A stretch of DNA of 64,000 bases from a bacterium (lineage in GTDB: Bacteria; UBP6; UBA1177): positions 73,408 through 137,407 of the forward strand of contig JAGCXM010000015.1 of the NCBI GenBank assembly GCA_017961325.1, in the 5' to 3' direction. The position numbers and the translations under genes are program-made. The notes under the pieces were generated by a model. The model was not told the DNA's origin, did not search any database, and saw only the letters and a program-made list of their open reading frames with translations. How positions within the stretch are numbered: the first letter of the stretch is position 1; every line of letters starts with the position of its first letter. This document shows positions 37,790 to 47,775 of this stretch, in pieces.

Positions 37790-38269
37790 ATGTGGAGTGG
37801 CAGAGCTAAGGATATTTTTAACAAGTTGGAGCCGCTGGCGAACAAAATGGGCTTCAAAATCGTGGAGCTGGATCTTCCGACCGGTCAGAACGGCGTTTTC
37901 AGGGTTTATCTCGACACGCTTTCGCCCGAAACGAGCATTTCTCTTGACGAATGCGGCAGATTCAGTCCGATCGTGAGTGATTTTCTTGACGCAGAAGACC
38001 CTTTTCCCTTCAGGTATTACCTTGAAGTGAGCTCGCCGGGTCTCGACAGACCCGTCAGAAGATGGGACGATCTTCACGACGAAATCGGAAAAACGCTGAA
38101 AATCAAACTTTCGGAACTTGTTGACGGCAGAAAGCGCTTTACCGGCGTGCTCGTTTCAGTCGATGACGACAGAGATGAATTCGTCGTCCGGGCAGAAGAC
38201 GGCACCGAACTTAAAATAGCAAAAGGATTTGTCAGAAAAATAAACGAAGTTTGGAATGGAGAAAAATGA
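37790..38269 (+). CDS. rimP: Ribosome maturation factor RimP
   Basis: 159 residues. Assists late 30S assembly. The N-terminal alpha/beta domain carries ELDLPTGQNGVFRVYLD and the family signature YYLEVSSPGLDRPV; the C-terminal SH3-like barrel covers about residues 90-155. GAGG lies 7 nt from the ATG. First gene of the classical rimP-nusA-ylxR-infB-rbfA operon. Its TGA overlaps the region of the nusA start. Confidence 0.95.
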   Translation: MWSGRAKDIFNKLEPLANKMGFKIVELDLPTGQNGVFRVYLDTLSPETSISLDECGRFSPIVSDFLDAEDPFPFRYYLEVSSPGLDRPVRRWDDLHDEIGKTLKIKLSELVDGRKRFTGVLVSVDDDRDEFVVRAEDGTELKIAKGFVRKINEVWNGEK

Positions 38270-39858
38270 TGGATTTTAATTTGAAGGAATTGATCGACCA
38301 GCTGGTCAAAATGAAGGGTATCAAAAGGGAATTTATCATCGACATCGTGAAAGAGGCTCTGTACCGCGCAGTACAGAAAAAGCTCGGAATCGACGCCGAC
38401 ATCGACATCATGTATGACGATGCGACCGGAACTCTCGAAGCGTACTATTTCAGAGTCGTCACCGACAAAGTCGAAGATCCCCTGCTCGACATTTCTCTGG
38501 AAGAAGCGAAAAAAATCGATTCCGAAGCCCAGCTCGGCGACACGCTCGGCATCAAAATGGAAGCGGACGAACTCGGCAGAATCGCAGCCCAGGTCGCAAA
38601 ACAGGTCATTCTTCAGAAAATAAAGACGCTTGAAGGCGACATCATTTACGAAGAGTTCAAAAACAGACAGTTTGAAATCATCACCGGAACGGTAAGGCGC
38701 TTTGAAAAAACGGGACTTATCGTCGATATCGGCAAAACCGAGGCGTATCTTCCCTACGGTCAGCAGATTCCGACAGACAAATTCAAAACCAACGACAGAA
38801 TCAAAGCTCTCATTCTCGAAGTCAAAAAACCTGCCGCAGGACAGAGCTGCAACATTCTGCTCAGCCGCGTCAGCACGATGTTCCTCATCAAACTCTTTGA
38901 ACTCGAAGTTCCTGAAATTGCTGAGAAAATCGTTAAAATCGAGGGCGTTGCGCGTGATCCGGGACACCGTTCCAAAATCAGCGTCAGATCCATTGACCGC
39001 GATGTTGATCCGGTCGGCGCATGCGTCGGAATGAAAGGCTCCAGAATCCAGAACGTCGTTCACGAACTCAGCGGCGAAAAAATAGACATCATTCCGTGGG
39101 ATGAAGATTCCGTAAAATACATCTGCAACACCCTTTCGCCGGTCGAAGTATCTCAGATCATAATTGACGACGAAGAGCACAGCATGGATGTAATCGTTCC
39201 CGATGACCAGCTTTCGGTCGCAATCGGCCGCGGCGGCGAGAACGTCAGACTTGCAAGCCAGCTTACCGGCTGGAGCATCGACATTCAGAGCGAAAGCCAG
39301 ATGCAGATGATGCTCGAAGAGGCGAAGAGAAGGCTTCTCTTCATCGACGGAATCGACGAAAGCGTTGCCGATTCTCTCATCAAACTCGGTTACACGACTC
39401 TTGAGGATCTGACCACTGTTTCACCGGATGTTTTATCTCAACTTCCTGATATTTCTAATGAAAAAGCAGTTTCAATAATCGATCAGGCAACAAAAATGCT
39501 TGAAAAGGGCATGGGAGTCATCAACATTGACGACGAACTCGAGAAGAAACTCGATGTTCCGACCACAACTCTGAAGTGCATAAACGAGGAGCTGGCCCAG
39601 TTCCTTGCTGAAAGAGGTTATCTCACGCTTGCCGACATCCAGAGCGAGCCCGATACCGAATCTTTTGCGAAAAACGCCGAACTCAACATCCGCAGAGCGA
39701 GACAGATCCGTTACAGCCTGCAGCTGCACATAGACGAACTCAACGGCAAAAAACGCGACAAAATCGGAAGAATAACGCCTGATTCTTTCTTCGATTTCTC
39801 GAAACTTGAAGAAGACGACGGTGAAAACGAAGGCGGCGAAAACGAAAACAAGGAGTAA
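38269..39858 (+). CDS. nusA: Transcription termination/antitermination factor NusA
   Basis: 529 residues from ATG 38269, 7 nt after GGAG (38258-38261); an adjacent ATG at 38266 is equally in frame, and the TTG at 38251 is upstream of the RBS. Domains in order: RNA-polymerase-binding NTD (about 1-125), S1 (ITGTVRRFEKTGLIVDIGKTEAYLP), KH1 (VDPVGACVGMKGSRIQNV) and KH2 (VAIGRGGENVRLASQL), then two helix-hairpin-helix C-terminal repeats (DGIDESVADSLIKLGYTTLEDL and NEELAQFLAERGYLTLADI) like the acidic repeats of E. coli NusA, ending in a Glu/Asn-rich tail. Binds RNA polymerase and nascent RNA; couples to rimP by TGATG overlap. Confidence 0.96.
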   Translation: MDFNLKELIDQLVKMKGIKREFIIDIVKEALYRAVQKKLGIDADIDIMYDDATGTLEAYYFRVVTDKVEDPLLDISLEEAKKIDSEAQLGDTLGIKMEADELGRIAAQVAKQVILQKIKTLEGDIIYEEFKNRQFEIITGTVRRFEKTGLIVDIGKTEAYLPYGQQIPTDKFKTNDRIKALILEVKKPAAGQSCNILLSRVSTMFLIKLFELEVPEIAEKIVKIEGVARDPGHRSKISVRSIDRDVDPVGACVGMKGSRIQNVVHELSGEKIDIIPWDEDSVKYICNTLSPVEVSQIIIDDEEHSMDVIVPDDQLSVAIGRGGENVRLASQLTGWSIDIQSESQMQMMLEEAKRRLLFIDGIDESVADSLIKLGYTTLEDLTTVSPDVLSQLPDISNEKAVSIIDQATKMLEKGMGVINIDDELEKKLDVPTTTLKCINEELAQFLAERGYLTLADIQSEPDTESFAKNAELNIRRARQIRYSLQLHIDELNGKKRDKIGRITPDSFFDFSKLEEDDGENEGGENENKE

Positions 39859-39859
39859 T

Positions 39860-40438
39860 ATGAACGAAAGAACCTGCGTATTCTGCGGTGGCAAAGACAG
39901 CAAGAAAAACCTGCTCAGATGGGTGATGTTCCGCGACAAACTTCTTCCGGACTGGACACAAAAAACGGAAGGACGCTCTGTTTATACCCATTTCGACAAA
40001 AAATGTCTGTGCGGAATATACGGATCCAAAAAGGTTTTCCCGCAATTCGGCGTTCAAAACGGCAGTTTCGGCATTCCGGAAACGGAAATCCTTGATTTCG
40101 TAAAAAAACAGGCTGAAAAATCGGTCAGTTACTATATCGCGCTCTGCCGCAAAAGCAGAGTTCTGCTCAAAGGACAGAACCTCATTTCAGAGGAAGCGGA
40201 TCAGAAAACCGTGTTTTCGGCACTATTTTTTGCAAACGACGCATCCGTAAAAACAATCGCGGAGCTTGAGAAAAAAACAGGTTTGAAAGGGACACCAACA
40301 AACTTTTCAAAAAGGGAGCTGGGCAAAAAATTCGACGGCAGAGAGGTCGCCGTTTTCGTGCTCAAACCTTCACAACAGTCTGAAAAACTTATGTTTTATA
40401 TGAATTTACTGAACAATTTCACTTCGGGGGATATTTAA
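39860..40438 (+). CDS. YlxR (DUF448) - L7Ae-like fusion RNA-binding protein
   Basis: 192 residues from ATG 39860, with AGGAG at 39851-39855 inside the end of nusA; the longer open frame upstream overlaps nusA and is rejected. The N-terminal 75 residues are a YlxR domain (RTCVFCGGKDSKKNLLRWV, GRSVYTH). Residues about 90-185 resemble the L7Ae/YlxQ fold (VFSALFFANDASVKTIAEL, ELGKKFDGREVAVFVL). In Firmicutes ylxR and ylxQ are separate genes at this locus; here they appear fused. The stop shares a base with the infB start. Confidence 0.85.
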   Translation: MNERTCVFCGGKDSKKNLLRWVMFRDKLLPDWTQKTEGRSVYTHFDKKCLCGIYGSKKVFPQFGVQNGSFGIPETEILDFVKKQAEKSVSYYIALCRKSRVLLKGQNLISEEADQKTVFSALFFANDASVKTIAELEKKTGLKGTPTNFSKRELGKKFDGREVAVFVLKPSQQSEKLMFYMNLLNNFTSGDI

Positions 40439-43071
40439 TGCGTATCAGTCAACTGGCAAAAGAACTTGGCGTTGAAAGCAAGGCGGTAATCGAATTTCTC
40501 GACTCAGAGGGATTCGGCGGCTACAACGCTTCAAAAGGTGTGGACGGCTTTCTTGAAGAAAAAATCCGCGATCACTTCCCTTCGGTAAAAAAGGAAGAGG
40601 AACAGGCGCAGGCGAAACCCAAGGCCATTCTCCGCAGAGGAAACAGGGAGAGAAGCTTCATTCCGTCCGACGAAAGAAAGCCAGACCAAGAACTAGAAGC
40701 ACCTGAATCCATTGAGGAAAAGCCGCAGGAAGAGACTAAGGCTGAAGTACCTGAACCGGTTTCAGAACCTGCTGAAGAAAAAACCGATACAACGGTTACC
40801 GAAGAAACGGCTGCCGCCCTACCCGAAGAGAAAATTGAAGAAAAAGAACCGGAAAACGATGAGCAAATCATCAGCATAGAAGATGAAATCCGCAAAATAG
40901 CCGCTGAACAAAAAGAGGAAGAACCCGAAGAAGAGCGCAAGCAGCAGCATGTTCACAAAAAAGAGGAAGAAAAAAACGAGGAAGAGGAGGAAGACTACTC
41001 CGACGACTTCAGAAACAGAACGAACAAGAAGAAAAAAGTCATCATTCCGGAAGCGAATGTCCAGACTTCACAGAACAACAACATGCAGCAGCGCCATACC
41101 GGCAAGAAGAAAAACAACCGCGGCGGCGGCAACGATTCAGCGAACCTTGTCGTAAAGGGGAAATTCCGCGGAGTCGATATTTCACAGTTCATGGGTGAAG
41201 ATCAGGGAAGCAGCTACGGCGGCGGATTTCAGGACTTCAAAAAGAAAAAGAAAGACAAGAAAAAGGCTAAACAGCAGCCTGTCCAGGCACCGAATCCGAC
41301 AAAAGCGATAAAAAAGATACTCAAAATCGAAGATTCCATTCAGGTCGCCGAACTTGCAAGAAGAATGGGCGTCAAGGCGGCGCAGCTTCTTTCAAAACTC
41401 ATGAGCATAGGCGAAATGTTCGGAATCAACGACAAAATCCCCTACGACACGGCGCAGTTTCTGGCTGAAGAATTCGGATTCACGGCGGAAAACGTTGCTC
41501 TCAGCGAAGAATCGTTCATCGAACTTACTGAAAGCAAGCCAGAAAACATGGTTCCGCGTCCGCCGGTCGTCACCGTTATGGGCCACGTCGACCACGGCAA
41601 AACGAAACTGCTCGACGCAATCAGGCACACGAACGTCGTTGACCGCGAAGCAGGCGGAATCACGCAGCATATCGGTGCATATTCGGTTGAAATAAACGGC
41701 GGAAAAATCACCTTCCTCGATACTCCAGGCCACGAGGCTTTTACCGCGATGAGAAGCCGCGGCGCACAGGCGACCGACGTAGTTATCCTCATCGTTGCGG
41801 CTGACGACGGCGTTATGCCTCAGACGGTCGAAGCAATCAACCACGCAAAGGCGGCGAACGTTCCGATAATCGTTGCAATCAACAAAATCGACAAGCCGAC
41901 GGCAAACCCGGCGAAAGTCAAAAACGAACTTCTCAAATACGAAATCGTTGCGGAAGAGCTCGGCGGCGAAAACCTTTTCGTAGAAATTTCGGCAAAGCAG
42001 AGAATAAACATCGAAGGTCTTCTCGAAGCGGTTCTTCTTCAGGTCGAAATGATGGATCTCAAGGCCGATCCCACCAAACCTGCTGAAGGCATCGTAATAG
42101 AATCGAGAATGGATCCGGGAAAAGGCCCCGTTGCAACGGTTCTCGTCAAAGACGGAACTCTGAAAATCGGCGACATGGTCGTTACGGGAGCATCGATCGG
42201 CTTCGTCAGGAGCATGATGGACTGGACGGGAAAACGCGTAAAAGAGGCTTCACCCTCTATGGCTGTTGAAATCACGGGTCTTGACACGGTTCCGCCTGCA
42301 GGCGAAAAACTTTATGTTTTCAAGGATGAACGGAAAGCTAAAGGTTTGGTCGAACTCAGAATCAACAAGCAGCGCGAGAAGAAGAATGTCGAAAAAGTTG
42401 AAAACGATAATGAGGACAAATTAAAGAAATTCTTTGCTCCTGAACATGAGGATGTTAAGGAGTTCAACGTCATCGTAAAAGGCGACGTCGACGGTTCCGT
42501 CGAGGCTATCATAGCTTCTCTCAACAAGATCGAACACAAGAAGATGAAAATAAAAGTCATCCACTCGGGTGTAGGCGGAATCAACGAAAACGACGTCCTG
42601 CTTGCAAGCGCATCTCAGGGAATGATCATAGGCTTCAACGTCCGCGTCGACAACAAGGCAAAGCAGGTCGCTGCGGCAGAAGGTGTAATTATCCAGATTT
42701 TCTCTATCATCTACGAGCTTATCGACGCGATCAAGGCGGCAATGTCCGGTATGCTTGCACCGATCATCAAGGAAGAATTTATCGGTAAACTCGAAGTCAG
42801 GGAACTGTTCAAAGTCGGCAAGGTCGGCACGATCGCAGGCTGCATGGTCACGGAAGGAAGAGTCGTCAAAAACTCCAAAATCAAGCTTGTCCGCGACAAT
42901 GTCGTCATATACAACGGCAAACTCGGAACGCTCAAACGGTTCAAAGATGACGTCAAAGAGGTCAAAAGCGGTTATGAATGCGGTGCGACTATCGAAAGTT
43001 ACAACGACATCAAACTCGGCGACATCATCGAATGCTACATTGACAAAGAGTTCAGAGACGAGGTTCTTTAA
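40438..43071 (+). CDS. infB: Translation initiation factor IF-2
   Basis: 877 residues. GTPase that places initiator tRNA on the 30S subunit. An IF2-N helical domain (residues 1-45) is followed by a Glu/Lys/Pro-rich low-complexity linker to about 285 and a second IF2-N-like module (about 300-365). The G domain has GHVDHGKT at residues 382-389, [18 protein letters not shown] and NKIDKP; domains II-IV complete the protein. Start overlaps the preceding stop (TAATG), and the stop overlaps the rbfA start in the same way, so the operon is tightly coupled. Confidence 0.97.
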   Translation: MRISQLAKELGVESKAVIEFLDSEGFGGYNASKGVDGFLEEKIRDHFPSVKKEEEQAQAKPKAILRRGNRERSFIPSDERKPDQELEAPESIEEKPQEETKAEVPEPVSEPAEEKTDTTVTEETAAALPEEKIEEKEPENDEQIISIEDEIRKIAAEQKEEEPEEERKQQHVHKKEEEKNEEEEEDYSDDFRNRTNKKKKVIIPEANVQTSQNNNMQQRHTGKKKNNRGGGNDSANLVVKGKFRGVDISQFMGEDQGSSYGGGFQDFKKKKKDKKKAKQQPVQAPNPTKAIKKILKIEDSIQVAELARRMGVKAAQLLSKLMSIGEMFGINDKIPYDTAQFLAEEFGFTAENVALSEESFIELTESKPENMVPRPPVVTVMGHVDHGKTKLLDAIRHTNVVDREAGGITQHIGAYSVEINGGKITFLDTPGHEAFTAMRSRGAQATDVVILIVAADDGVMPQTVEAINHAKAANVPIIVAINKIDKPTANPAKVKNELLKYEIVAEELGGENLFVEISAKQRINIEGLLEAVLLQVEMMDLKADPTKPAEGIVIESRMDPGKGPVATVLVKDGTLKIGDMVVTGASIGFVRSMMDWTGKRVKEASPSMAVEITGLDTVPPAGEKLYVFKDERKAKGLVELRINKQREKKNVEKVENDNEDKLKKFFAPEHEDVKEFNVIVKGDVDGSVEAIIASLNKIEHKKMKIKVIHSGVGGINENDVLLASASQGMIIGFNVRVDNKAKQVAAAEGVIIQIFSIIYELIDAIKAAMSGMLAPIIKEEFIGKLEVRELFKVGKVGTIAGCMVTEGRVVKNSKIKLVRDNVVIYNGKLGTLKRFKDDVKEVKSGYECGATIESYNDIKLGDIIECYIDKEFRDEVL

Positions 43072-43418
43072 TGGCTGGCGCTATAAGGCAGGGCAGAATT
43101 GCCGAAACGATAAAAAGATTCATCAGCACGATGGTTTACAGCGATTTCGGCGGAACTCCGGCCGATATGATAACGATAACCCACGTTTCGGTTCTGCCGG
43201 ATCTCAGATCGGCAAAGATCTACTATTCGACATTCAAACCCGAAAATGTGGAAAGGATTCAGGAATATTTGGACTCCAACCTTAAAAACATCCGCTTCAA
43301 GCTTGCGGCCCATCTGAACAGACTCAAAGTCGTTCCCGAAATAAAATTCGTTTACGACGACTCCGTCGACCGTGAAATCAGGCTGGAAAAAATTTTCGAA
43401 TCAATAAAAAACGATTAG
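43071..43418 (+). CDS. rbfA: Ribosome-binding factor A
   Basis: 115 residues with a KH-type fold that binds the 30S 5' region during maturation. Family phrases: GRIAETIKRFISTMVY near the N-terminus, ITHVSVLPDLRSAKIYYS and RLKVVPEIKFVYDDSVDRE. Coupled to infB by a one-base stop/start overlap. In this genome the next gene is a penicillin-binding protein rather than truB or a DHH nanoRNase. Confidence 0.93.
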   Translation: MAGAIRQGRIAETIKRFISTMVYSDFGGTPADMITITHVSVLPDLRSAKIYYSTFKPENVERIQEYLDSNLKNIRFKLAAHLNRLKVVPEIKFVYDDSVDREIRLEKIFESIKND

Positions 43419-43433
43419 TTTTTTGGGGGATAT

Positions 43434-46022
43434 ATGGCTCAAAGGAAATTCGGTTCAAAATCTTCTAAGTTTGGGAAAATATTAAAGATTGCTATCATAC
43501 TCTGCGCAGTGGCGCTTGTTTTTGCGGTCATTGCTGGAGTTTCACTCTACTTCAAATTCAAGGCTGAAGTTCCGGCAATCAACACCGTAAGCGACTATAA
43601 ACCGGATTCCGGCACGAAAGTCTATTCATACGACGGAGAGCTCATTGCCGAGTTTTACCATGAAAACCGGAGAATCATAATACCTTACGACAAAATTCCC
43701 GAAAAGCTGAGACTTGCCTTCGTTGCCGGCGAAGATTCTTCTTTCTACACTCATCACGGCATCGATCCGCTCGGCATCGTCCGCGCTGCGTTCAGATACA
43801 TGACGACCGGAATCAAACAGGGCGGCAGCACGATAACGCAGCAGCTTTCGAAATCGTTCGTCGGCACGGAAAGAACCTTCAGCCGCAAAATCAAGGATAT
43901 GATTCTGGCAATCGAGCTTGAAAAGCACCTTTCAAAAGAGGAAATCCTCTATCTTTACCTCAACGAAGTTTACCTCGGAAGCGGTGCTTACGGCGTCGAA
44001 GCGGCTTCGCGCAAATACTTCAGCAAGCACGTCTGGGAACTCGAAATCGACGAAATGGCGATTCTTGCCGGACTTCCGAAATTTCCGTCGGCAGCTTCTC
44101 CGATACTCAATCCCGACAAGGCTCTGCGCCGCAGGAACTACGTCTTAAAAAGAATGCTCGAAGAAAAATACATCACGAAAGCCGAATACGAAAAGGCTTT
44201 GGCGAAACCGATAAAAACGAATGTCCAGAAAGAACTGTTCCTCGACAAGGCACCGTATTTCAGTGAAAAAGTGCGCAGATACCTGCTTGACAAATACGGT
44301 TTCGACAAACTTTACAAAGAGGGTCTCACCGTTCAGACGACTGTCGACATGCGCGCCACGAAATACGCCCATGAAGCCATGTTTTACGGAATCCGCGAAC
44401 TTTCAAAACGTCAGGGATACGCTAGAGGCGAAGAGGACAGTTACCAGAAAGGTGAGAAATTCGCCGGCGAAGTAACGAATCCGCTCTATTCGATAAACAT
44501 AAAAAATGAACTTGGAACTTATCTGAAAAATCATGAAAAACAGTTCGGAAAAATAACCGAAGATTCGATTCGAAGCGGCATTTACTATCAGGGCGTAGTC
44601 CTTGAAACCGCAGATAAAAACGCACTCGTTCAGGTCGGCGAAGTGAAACGCAACATCTATCTTGAAGATCTGCAGTGGGCACGTCCGTGGAGTCCGACGG
44701 GTTCGTATGGGGCTGTAAAATCGGTAAAAAACGTCTTCAAACCCGGCGACGTAATTATCGTCAGAGCAACCGACAAAGCCGGAACCCGAGACCAGTTCGA
44801 CTTCCGCAACTATTCAAAAGAATTGGGAAAAGACTTCTATTTCGTTCTCGAGCAGATTCCGGCTTCACAGGCTGCGATAATCGTGAAAGACCCCTACTCC
44901 GGCTATGTCAAGGCGCTTATGGGCGGATACGATTTCGAAATCAGCGAATTCGACCGCACGACTCAGGCATGCCGTCAGCCCGGAAGTTCGATAAAACCGA
45001 TTTTCTACACTCTGGCACTTGAAAAGCGCTCCGGAAAACCGCCGCTTCTCACACCGGCTTCGATGGTTCTAGACGCGCCGGTAACAGTCACCGATGCCAA
45101 TTTCAAGCCGGCGAACTTTGAAAACACCTTCAAAGGCGAAGTCACCGTCTGGGAGGCGCTGATACACTCGATGAACACGCCAGCAATCAGGGTTCTGCAG
45201 AAGCTCGGGCTGCGCGACGCAATCGACGGCGCAAAGGCTTTAGGCATCAAAAGCGAGATAAAACCCGAATTCGGAAGCATGCTCGGTTCAAGCTGCCTCA
45301 CAATCGACGAGCTCACCGACGCATACGGTCACTTCCCGAACATGGGGCGCGCTCCGCATACGACCTACATAAGAAAAATTTACGACAAAAATGGCAAAGT
45401 TCTTGAAGACAACACCGTTTTTTATGACCCCTACATTTCTGCTCCTTCAAAAATCGAGCGCCTGCTTCACTTTGCAAAAAGGGAAGAAAAACAGGCACTT
45501 ACGCCGCAAACAGCATACATAACCAACAAAATTCTAGAAGATGTCGTCAATCGCGGAACTGCTGCGAGCGCACGCGGATTCAACCACTACAAATGCAAAA
45601 AAAGCAACCTGAGCGAGGAGGAAGGAGAAGAGGAAGGAATCTGCAGCCGTCACATTGCCGGCAAAACCGGAACGACGAACGACTATTTCGACGCGTGGTT
45701 CATCGGCTATTCCCCGAATTTCGTGACGGGTGTCTGGGTCGGCAACGACCAGCACGGGCGTCCGATCGGCAGAGTCGAAACAGGCTCGAAGGCTGCTCTT
45801 CCGATATGGCGCGACTTCATGGAAAGGTATCTCAAGAACTTTCCGCCGACAGACTACGAAATTCCGCCGAACATCGTCAGCAGGAACATTGATCCGGCAA
45901 CCGGACTCCTCTCAGAACATGACGGCGTAAGAATGTATTTCCACGCAGGAAGCGAACCGAGCAAAACCGTCGAAGAGAAGGATGTTTTCGATCCTACGCA
46001 GGGTGCCGAAGGACTTTTCTGA
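43434..46022 (+). CDS. mrcA: Bifunctional penicillin-binding protein 1A
   Basis: 862 residues. A single N-terminal membrane helix (about 15-45) precedes the GT51 glycosyltransferase domain with GEDSSFYTHHGIDPLGI, GGSTITQQLSK and YLNEVYLGSGAYGV. After an OB-like insertion, the transpeptidase domain has Ser518-x-x-Lys521 (GSSIKP), the S-x-N motif SMN and Lys744-Thr-Gly-Thr. It polymerises and cross-links peptidoglycan in the periplasm. GGGG precedes the ATG by about 6 nt and the gene begins 15 bp after rbfA, so it may share the operon or the next promoter region ends it. Confidence 0.95.
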   Translation: MAQRKFGSKSSKFGKILKIAIILCAVALVFAVIAGVSLYFKFKAEVPAINTVSDYKPDSGTKVYSYDGELIAEFYHENRRIIIPYDKIPEKLRLAFVAGEDSSFYTHHGIDPLGIVRAAFRYMTTGIKQGGSTITQQLSKSFVGTERTFSRKIKDMILAIELEKHLSKEEILYLYLNEVYLGSGAYGVEAASRKYFSKHVWELEIDEMAILAGLPKFPSAASPILNPDKALRRRNYVLKRMLEEKYITKAEYEKALAKPIKTNVQKELFLDKAPYFSEKVRRYLLDKYGFDKLYKEGLTVQTTVDMRATKYAHEAMFYGIRELSKRQGYARGEEDSYQKGEKFAGEVTNPLYSINIKNELGTYLKNHEKQFGKITEDSIRSGIYYQGVVLETADKNALVQVGEVKRNIYLEDLQWARPWSPTGSYGAVKSVKNVFKPGDVIIVRATDKAGTRDQFDFRNYSKELGKDFYFVLEQIPASQAAIIVKDPYSGYVKALMGGYDFEISEFDRTTQACRQPGSSIKPIFYTLALEKRSGKPPLLTPASMVLDAPVTVTDANFKPANFENTFKGEVTVWEALIHSMNTPAIRVLQKLGLRDAIDGAKALGIKSEIKPEFGSMLGSSCLTIDELTDAYGHFPNMGRAPHTTYIRKIYDKNGKVLEDNTVFYDPYISAPSKIERLLHFAKREEKQALTPQTAYITNKILEDVVNRGTAASARGFNHYKCKKSNLSEEEGEEEGICSRHIAGKTGTTNDYFDAWFIGYSPNFVTGVWVGNDQHGRPIGRVETGSKAALPIWRDFMERYLKNFPPTDYEIPPNIVSRNIDPATGLLSEHDGVRMYFHAGSEPSKTVEEKDVFDPTQGAEGLF

Positions 46023-46039
46023 TCACGAAAACAACCGAT

Positions 46040-46067
46040 TTGCATTGATTTTTCTTTTCCGTATAAT
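46040..46067 (+). promoter_or_regulatory. Promoter at the head of the hydrogenase accessory genes
   Basis: TTGCAT at 46040-46045 and a perfect TATAAT at 46062-46067 with a 16-bp spacer, 37 bp before the DRTGG gene ATG and just downstream of the PBP gene stop. Strong by sequence. Confidence 0.7.
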
Positions 46068-46104
46068 CGTATGATTTTTTGGTTTTTTATTATTGGAGTG
46101 AAAT

Positions 46105-46437
46105 ATGAAAGTAAAAGAACTTGTTGAAAAACTCGATCTCAAGATTTTTTCGGAAAATGCCGATCTTGACAAGGAAATTACCGGAGGCTACACCGGAGAT
46201 CTGCTCAGTGACGTCATGGGAACGGCGAAGGACGGCAACGTGCTCGTAACGGTTCAGTCGCACAAAAACGTTACTGCCATTGCATCGCTCAAGGAGCTTG
46301 CGGCGGTCGTTCTGGTAAAGGGAATCTCGCCCGAACCCGAAATGCTTGAATCGGCAAACGACGAGGGTATCGCAGTTTTGGGAACGAAAGAGAACGCTTT
46401 CACGATTTCGGGCAAAATTTACGAACTGATCAAGTAA
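46105..46437 (+). CDS. DRTGG-domain protein of hydrogenase locus
   Basis: 110 residues, one small alpha/beta domain. It resembles stand-alone DRTGG-type domains found next to [FeFe]-hydrogenase genes: KVKELVEKLDLKIF, then GGYTGDLLSDVMG and NVLVTVQSHKNVTAIASL. The DRTGG tetrad itself reads GGYTG. These domains are suspected regulatory or nucleotide-sensing modules, but function is not established. GGAG is 7 nt from the ATG. It leads a coupled set with the PHP and GHKL ATPase genes. Confidence 0.78.
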   Translation: MKVKELVEKLDLKIFSENADLDKEITGGYTGDLLSDVMGTAKDGNVLVTVQSHKNVTAIASLKELAAVVLVKGISPEPEMLESANDEGIAVLGTKENAFTISGKIYELIK

Positions 46438-46441
46438 AGCC

Positions 46442-47182
46442 ATGAACCAGTACAGGGCAGATCTTCACATCCACACGCTTCTTTCGCCCTGCGGTTCGCT
46501 CGAAATGAGCCCCGCCGCGATCCTCGAAGCTGCTGCGGAAAAGGCTCTCGACATAATCGGGATTGCCGACCACAATTCAACGAGACAGTCAACGATAATC
46601 CGCGATATGGCGAAAAAATACGGAATTTTCGTCCTCTGCGGCGCGGAGATAAACACGAAGGAGGAAATCCACTGCCTTGCATTCATGGAAGACGACGAAA
46701 AACTCGCGGTTTTTCAGAATTATCTCGACGAACACCTGATAAAAGTGCCGAACAATCCCGAAAAAATGGGATACCAGGTCGTCGTGAACGAGGCTGAGGA
46801 GATAATTTACGAAGAAGAAAATCTTCTTATCGCCGCAATAGATCAGGATATCGAAGCGGCTGAAAAGTTCGTCCACTCGCTCGGCGGCATCTTCATTCCG
46901 GCGCACATCAACAAGACCGTGAACAGCCTTCTCGGGCAGCTCGGTTTCATTCCGCCGGATCTGAAACCAGACGCGGTCGAGATTTCGAGGCACATCACGA
47001 GAGAAAAATTCCTCGCCGAAAATCCGTTCGTAAAGGGCTTCAATGTCACAACGGCGAGCGATGCCCACATTCCGGGCGATATCGGAAAGATCGCATCGGT
47101 TTTCGAAATCGAAAAAAGGAGTTTTGCCGAAATAAAAATGGCGCTTCACGGCGAAAACGGAAGGAGGGTTATCACAAAATGA
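46442..47182 (+). CDS. PHP-domain metal-dependent phosphoesterase-like protein
   Basis: 246 residues with a PHP fold: the first motif DLHIHTLLSPCG (metal-binding His pair), then GIADHNSTRQ, GAEINTKEEIHCLAF, PAHINK and the C-terminal TASDAHIPGDIG. All four PHP metal motifs can be found. PHP proteins of this type accompany trimeric hydrogenase genes in clostridia; the substrate is unknown. Only 4 bp separate it from the DRTGG gene, and its stop overlaps the next start by 4 bp (ATGA). Confidence 0.85.
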   Translation: MNQYRADLHIHTLLSPCGSLEMSPAAILEAAAEKALDIIGIADHNSTRQSTIIRDMAKKYGIFVLCGAEINTKEEIHCLAFMEDDEKLAVFQNYLDEHLIKVPNNPEKMGYQVVVNEAEEIIYEEENLLIAAIDQDIEAAEKFVHSLGGIFIPAHINKTVNSLLGQLGFIPPDLKPDAVEISRHITREKFLAENPFVKGFNVTTASDAHIPGDIGKIASVFEIEKRSFAEIKMALHGENGRRVITK

Positions 47183-47724
47183 AGGAACTTGCCCTGCATA
47201 TTCTCGATATTCTTCAGAATTCTACCCGCGCAAAGGCAAATAAGATAGAACTCAATATTTTTGAAGATACCAAAAAAAATATCTACTCAATAGAAATAAA
47301 GGACGACGGCTGCGGAATGTCGCCGGAACTTTTAGCCAAAGTGACCGATCCTTTCACGACGAGCAGAACGACGCGCAAGGTCGGTCTGGGCGTTCCGCTT
47401 TTCAAGCACACGGCCGAACAGAGCGGCGGACACCTCGAAATAACATCCGAACTCGGAAAAGGAACTGTCATCAAGGCGACAATGCAGCACGACAACATCG
47501 ACAGGCCGATCCTCGGCAGCGTTGCAGCGGTTTTCGTCCAGACTGTCGCTTCGAATCCTGAAATCCGCTTTGTCTACACCCACACGAAAGACGGCAAAAG
47601 CTACGTTTTCGACACCGACGAAGTCAACGAAGCTCTTGACGGAATGCCTATCCAAAGCCCTGAAGTCATCAACTACCTAATCAGCATGATAAACGAAAAT
47701 CTCAAAGAGATCGGGGTAAATTAA
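47179..47724 (+). CDS. GHKL-type ATPase (anti-sigma/histidine-kinase-like) of hydrogenase locus
   Basis: 181 residues with only an ATP-binding GHKL domain: N-box LDILQNSTRAKA, G1 box DDGCGM, and GLGVPLFKHTAEQSGG for the lid/G2 region. No phosphoacceptor His or sensor domain is present. Similar single-domain ATPases occur next to NuoE-like subunits of [FeFe]-hydrogenases, where they are presumed regulators. The start overlaps the PHP gene by 4 bp. The C-terminal 70 residues are an additional small domain. Partner unknown. Confidence 0.85.
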   Translation: MKELALHILDILQNSTRAKANKIELNIFEDTKKNIYSIEIKDDGCGMSPELLAKVTDPFTTSRTTRKVGLGVPLFKHTAEQSGGHLEITSELGKGTVIKATMQHDNIDRPILGSVAAVFVQTVASNPEIRFVYTHTKDGKSYVFDTDEVNEALDGMPIQSPEVINYLISMINENLKEIGVN

Positions 47725-47775
47725 AAATCATGGATTGCCTGTACTGAGGCTGAAAATTAGATAAGGAGACTTAGA

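Noticed and set aside
38074-39180. 368-residue open frame antisense to rimP/nusA
   Set aside because: Overlaps two conserved genes completely; composition is that of a reverse-strand shadow.
47735-47763. TTGCCT to TAGATA as a promoter for the DUF1566 lipoprotein at 47776
   Set aside because: The -10 match is poor and it would put the start within the RBS; readthrough from the upstream genes is more likely.
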